Assembly: GCA_947383875.1 (NCBI GenBank)
Contig: CANDEX010000058.1
Location: 1 to 9,903, forward strand
Reading direction: 5' to 3'
DNA: 9,903 nt
Source of the DNA: an uncultured Azospirillum sp.
GTDB taxonomy: Bacteria > Pseudomonadota > Alphaproteobacteria > RF32 > CAG-239
Under the pieces are notes generated by a model. The model was not told where the DNA came from and ran no database searches. It was given only the letters and a program-made list of their open reading frames with translations. Shown here one piece after another: positions 7,492-9,903 of the stretch. Both the position numbers and the translations under genes were made by a program. Within the stretch, counting starts at the first letter, position 1. Every line of letters begins with the position of its first letter.

Positions 7492-7985
7492 TGAATTTTT
7501 TGAAACAATATTGGTTTGGACTCCTTGTGACGCTGGTTTTGCTGCTGGCCGCTTTGCTTTTTCTGATTGTATTGTTGTCTCCTCGGCAAGATAATCAGCG
7601 TCGCGGTTTTATTCCCTGTACGGAAAATATGGCCGCAGAACTGTATGATTGTAACGGTCGCAGTTTTTGTATGCTGGGTGCAGTGCTGAACAACAGTCTA
7701 TGTGATGCAGGCGTTGTCTGGACAGGTGTGAAAGAATGGAGTGCAGGAAAACAAGCTGCTCCATGGAGCAATTATTTCTTTACGCCGGATGTCTCGTCAG
7801 AGGATGAAATTGCGCCGGAGGTTGAAGAATTTTATCGGGAAAATCCTAACCTGCGGCAGGATGTGCTGCAGTTGGAAAATATGCACGAACAGCTGCTTGA
7901 AAATCAGGAGGACGAGACAGAAATTCCTCAGTCTCCCATAATCGAAAATCAAAATAAGGATGAAAGTGAAGATGTCAGAGAATAA
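7491..7985 (+). CDS. Small single-helix membrane protein with four cysteines, unknown
   Basis: I do not recognise the family. The start is ATG 7491, sharing its A with the upstream TAA stop (TAATG), which suggests coupled translation. Only a weak AGG at 7481-7483 precedes it. The 164-residue product has one strong hydrophobic helix at residues 9-30, then a compact region with C43, C54, C60 and C71 and the Trp/Lys-rich stretch VWTGVKEW...GKQAAPWSNYFF (about 76-97). An acidic, Glu/Gln-rich low-complexity tail (101-164) completes it. Arg residues directly after the helix (RQDNQRR) favour a cytosolic C-terminus, where the four cysteines might bind a metal. If instead the protein is N-in, they would form periplasmic disulfides. 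It sits between a uridylyltransferase and a peptidase in one transcript, but no function follows from that. The last 14 bases overlap the next gene. Confidence 0.85.
   Translation: MNFLKQYWFGLLVTLVLLLAALLFLIVLLSPRQDNQRRGFIPCTENMAAELYDCNGRSFCMLGAVLNNSLCDAGVVWTGVKEWSAGKQAAPWSNYFFTPDVSSEDEIAPEVEEFYRENPNLRQDVLQLENMHEQLLENQEDETEIPQSPIIENQNKDESEDVRE
7956..7960 (+). promoter_or_regulatory. Ribosome binding site deciding the pepF start
   Basis: AAGGA ends 11 bases before ATG 7972. The earlier in-frame ATG at 7960 overlaps this motif and would leave no spacing, so 7972 (MSENKQTLP...) is taken as the start. Confidence 0.6.
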
Positions 7986-9759
7986 ACAAACTCTCCCTGC
8001 ATGGGACTTAAGTGATTTGTATCAAGGAGTCAATGATCCGAAAATTAATGCAGATATGGAAGAGTATCGGCAATCGGCATTAACTTTTGCCGACAAATAC
8101 AAAGGACGCTTGGCCGAAATTTCAGCGGATGAATTTGCTGAAGCTTTGGACTTTTATGAAAAAATGCTGGAAAAAAGTGAACTCCTCGGCAGCTTTGCTT
8201 ATCTCAATATGTGCACACAAATGAAAAATAAGGAAGCCATGGCGTTCTATCAAAATATTGTTGAGAAGCTGACAGATTACAGCAAGCCGGCAATCTTTTT
8301 TGACTTAGAGCTGAATCGGTTGCCTCAGAACAAGATTGATACTTTGTTGAGCAATGAAAAGGTAGCCGCTTATAAGCCTTTTATTGAACGATCACTGCGC
8401 TTTAAGGAATATGATTTATCTGAAGCAGTGGAAGAAGTCTTTGTTGAGAAGTCTGTGACGTCATCTGATGCATGGGTGCGTTTTTATGAAGAAACCTCAT
8501 CCCGTTTGGAATATACGGTTGACGGTAAAAAATATAACGATGCTGAAATCAGCAAACTTCTGCTGGATAAAGATCCGGAACAACGCGCCAAAGCCGGTCG
8601 GGAGATTGCTCGTGTGGCCAAAGAAAATGCACCTTTCATGAGCTTTGTGTATAATATGATTATTAAAGACAAATCCATTTCAGATATTAAACGCGGATAT
8701 CAAACGCCTGTTTCCGCGCCTAATCTTGGAGAGAATGTCAAGGATTCGACCGTTGAAACTTTAGCGCAAACGGTTCGTGAAAATTATGCTAAACTGGCGC
8801 ATCGTTTTTATAAATTAAAAGCCAAGTGGCTTGGTGTTGACAAACTCACTTATTGGGACAGAAATGCCCCGTTGCCGTTCTGTGATGATGTTCATTACAG
8901 CTGGGACGACAGCGTCAAAATCGTATTGAATGCTTATAACGAATTTTCGCCGAAACTCGGAGAAATTGCCCGCAACTTCTTTGACAAGCCTTGGGTCGAT
9001 GTGCCGCCACGCGATGGAAAACGCGGCGGAGCTTTTGCTGCTCCGGTATCCGGCAAACACCCGTATTTGTTCTTGAATTTTGTCGGCAAACAAAATGATG
9101 TTTTGACGCTGGCACACGAACTGGGACATGGCTGCCATATGATGACCCGCCTCAATAACGGCGAGTTAAATGAATGCAGCCGCATGACGACAGAGGAAGT
9201 TGCCTCCGTCTTTGGCGAAATGATGACATTCCAATCTCTGTTGCGCCAAACAACTGATGACAAAGCTAAACTCTGCCTGATTGCCGGCAAAGTCAGCGAT
9301 ATGATTAATACGGCCATCCGCCAGATTGCCTTTCACTTCTTCGAAAGCCGCGCTCATGACGAACGCCGCAACGGCGAACTTTCCGAAGACCGTCTGGGCG
9401 AAATCTGGTTGGAAGAAATGCGTGCCGCACAAGGTCCTTATGTTGAAATGGGGGATGAAAACGCGCAAATTTGGTCGCAGGTCGGTCACTTCTTCTTCCG
9501 TCCGTTCTATGTCTATTGCTACTCCTTTGCCGATTGCTTGGTCAACTCTCTATATCAGGTCTATCAGGAGGGCAAAGTAGAGAATTTCCCTGATAAATAT
9601 CTGGAGATGTTGTCTAAAACGGCGATTACCGATTATGACAAGCTGCTTAGTCCGTTTGGGCTGAATCCGGATGATCCGGCCTTTTGGAATAAAGGCTTAA
9701 GCTTAATTTCGCATTATATTGATGAACTGGAAATTCTGGATAAAAAAGTCTTCGGTTAA
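7972..9759 (+). CDS. pepF: M3 family oligoendopeptidase F
   Basis: This is a zinc metallopeptidase that cuts short peptides in the cytosol, and no signal peptide is present. The 595-residue product (from ATG 7972) has the usual length for PepF-like M3 enzymes. The N-terminal part opens with LPAWDLSDLY, typical of the family, and is helical to about residue 200. The catalytic part carries HPYLFLNF, then TLAHELGHGCH with H382-E383-x-x-H386 as the zinc/catalytic motif, and E409 in MTTEEVASVFGE as the third zinc ligand. Further on, H506 and Y513/Y515/Y517 in VGHFFFRPFYVYCYSF fit the conserved substrate-binding region. All key residues are intact. It is the last gene of the operon, starting inside the previous gene and followed directly by a strong terminator. 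Substrate preference cannot be read from the sequence. Confidence 0.95.
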   Translation: MSENKQTLPAWDLSDLYQGVNDPKINADMEEYRQSALTFADKYKGRLAEISADEFAEALDFYEKMLEKSELLGSFAYLNMCTQMKNKEAMAFYQNIVEKLTDYSKPAIFFDLELNRLPQNKIDTLLSNEKVAAYKPFIERSLRFKEYDLSEAVEEVFVEKSVTSSDAWVRFYEETSSRLEYTVDGKKYNDAEISKLLLDKDPEQRAKAGREIARVAKENAPFMSFVYNMIIKDKSISDIKRGYQTPVSAPNLGENVKDSTVETLAQTVRENYAKLAHRFYKLKAKWLGVDKLTYWDRNAPLPFCDDVHYSWDDSVKIVLNAYNEFSPKLGEIARNFFDKPWVDVPPRDGKRGGAFAAPVSGKHPYLFLNFVGKQNDVLTLAHELGHGCHMMTRLNNGELNECSRMTTEEVASVFGEMMTFQSLLRQTTDDKAKLCLIAGKVSDMINTAIRQIAFHFFESRAHDERRNGELSEDRLGEIWLEEMRAAQGPYVEMGDENAQIWSQVGHFFFRPFYVYCYSFADCLVNSLYQVYQEGKVENFPDKYLEMLSKTAITDYDKLLSPFGLNPDDPAFWNKGLSLISHYIDELEILDKKVFG

Positions 9760-9762
9760 AAC

Positions 9763-9794
9763 AAAAGCCCCTTGCTTTTGGCAAGGGGCTTTTT
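9763..9794. terminator. Rho-independent terminator, likely bidirectional
   Basis: GCCCCTTGC (9767-9775) pairs perfectly with GCAAGGGGC (9781-9789) around a five-base loop TTTTG. The stem is extended by AAAA/TTTT and followed by a T-run on the plus strand. On the minus strand the same hairpin is followed by TTTTGTTTT, so it can also end the convergent gene at 9797-9903. It starts 4 bases after the pepF stop. Confidence 0.93.
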
Positions 9795-9796
9795 AT

Positions 9797-9903
9797 TTAG
9801 GCAATATCCTCCAGTTCTATTTTGATTTTGCAGTTGTAAAATCCGGCGAGATAACTGAGCATTCCCCAGTGGATATATGCCTTGCCGCTTTCCACTTGGT
9901 CAA
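9797..9903 (-). CDS. C-terminal end of an unidentified gene, truncated by window edge
   Basis: On the minus strand a frame is open from the window edge to a TAA at 9797-9799, giving 34 residues ending GFYNCKIKIELEDIA. It is too short to assign to a family. Support for it being real comes from the stop lying just beyond a terminator hairpin that has a T-run in the minus direction as well, and from a protein-like composition. The plus strand here shows no start signal for another gene. Confidence 0.5.
   Translation of the reverse strand, partial: DQVESGKAYIHWGMLSYLAGFYNCKIKIELEDIA

Noticed and set aside
8484..9489. Open frames of 64-127 codons on the minus strand inside pepF
   Set aside because: Antisense shadows of a complete, conserved peptidase gene with intact zinc motif.
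1..9903. Mobile element, CRISPR, toxin-antitoxin or phage-defence content
   Set aside because: I saw no transposase, spaced repeat array, integrase, nuclease or antitoxin-like pair; all sizeable frames are accounted for by housekeeping or membrane genes.

Overview
The window looks like a stretch of ordinary chromosome from a Gram-negative, probably alphaproteobacterial, species with a slightly AT-rich genome. The pointers are the DnaE1-type replicative polymerase with its C-terminal tail, the membrane proteins with a conserved Thr/Ser-Arg/Lys-x-Gly-Asn style motif, and a signal-peptide DUF2207 protein. An uncultured, host-associated alphaproteobacterium is my best guess, but no rRNA or other decisive marker is present, so this is inference. 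I see no tRNA, rRNA, insertion sequence, CRISPR array, phage gene or toxin/defence cassette.

Layout. (1) Bases 1-4574, plus strand: the 3' five-sixths of dnaE, followed after 2 bp by a six-helix membrane protein gene and then, with a 17-bp overlap, a second six-helix membrane protein gene. The two membrane proteins look like diverged tandem paralogues. (2) Bases 4586-6667, minus strand: one large exported and membrane-anchored DUF2207 protein, converging on the dnaE unit with only 11 bp between stop codons. (3) Bases 6668-6756: a divergent intergenic region with overlapping, back-to-back -10 elements and a direct repeat. (4) Bases 6757-9759, plus strand: a tight three-gene operon. It encodes a stand-alone GlmU-type sugar-1-phosphate uridylyltransferase, a small one-helix protein with four cysteines, and a cytosolic M3 oligoendopeptidase F. 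Junctions are a 1-bp stop/start overlap and a 14-bp overlap. (5) Bases 9763-9794: a strong intrinsic terminator that can work in both directions, followed by the 3' end of an unidentified minus-strand gene running off the window.

How the genes fit together. DnaE is the replicative polymerase, and the co-transcribed membrane proteins have no evident link to replication beyond sharing the transcript. The uridylyltransferase points to UDP-GlcNAc (cell-envelope precursor) supply, and the peptidase to turnover of cytosolic peptides. The small Cys4 membrane protein between them is unassigned.

Nothing here amounts to a convincing new multi-gene system. The points most worth a second look are the paralogous membrane pair with matching periplasmic Cys pairs, the single-domain GlmU, the N-terminal extension on the DUF2207 protein, the small Cys4 membrane protein, and the symmetric divergent promoter.
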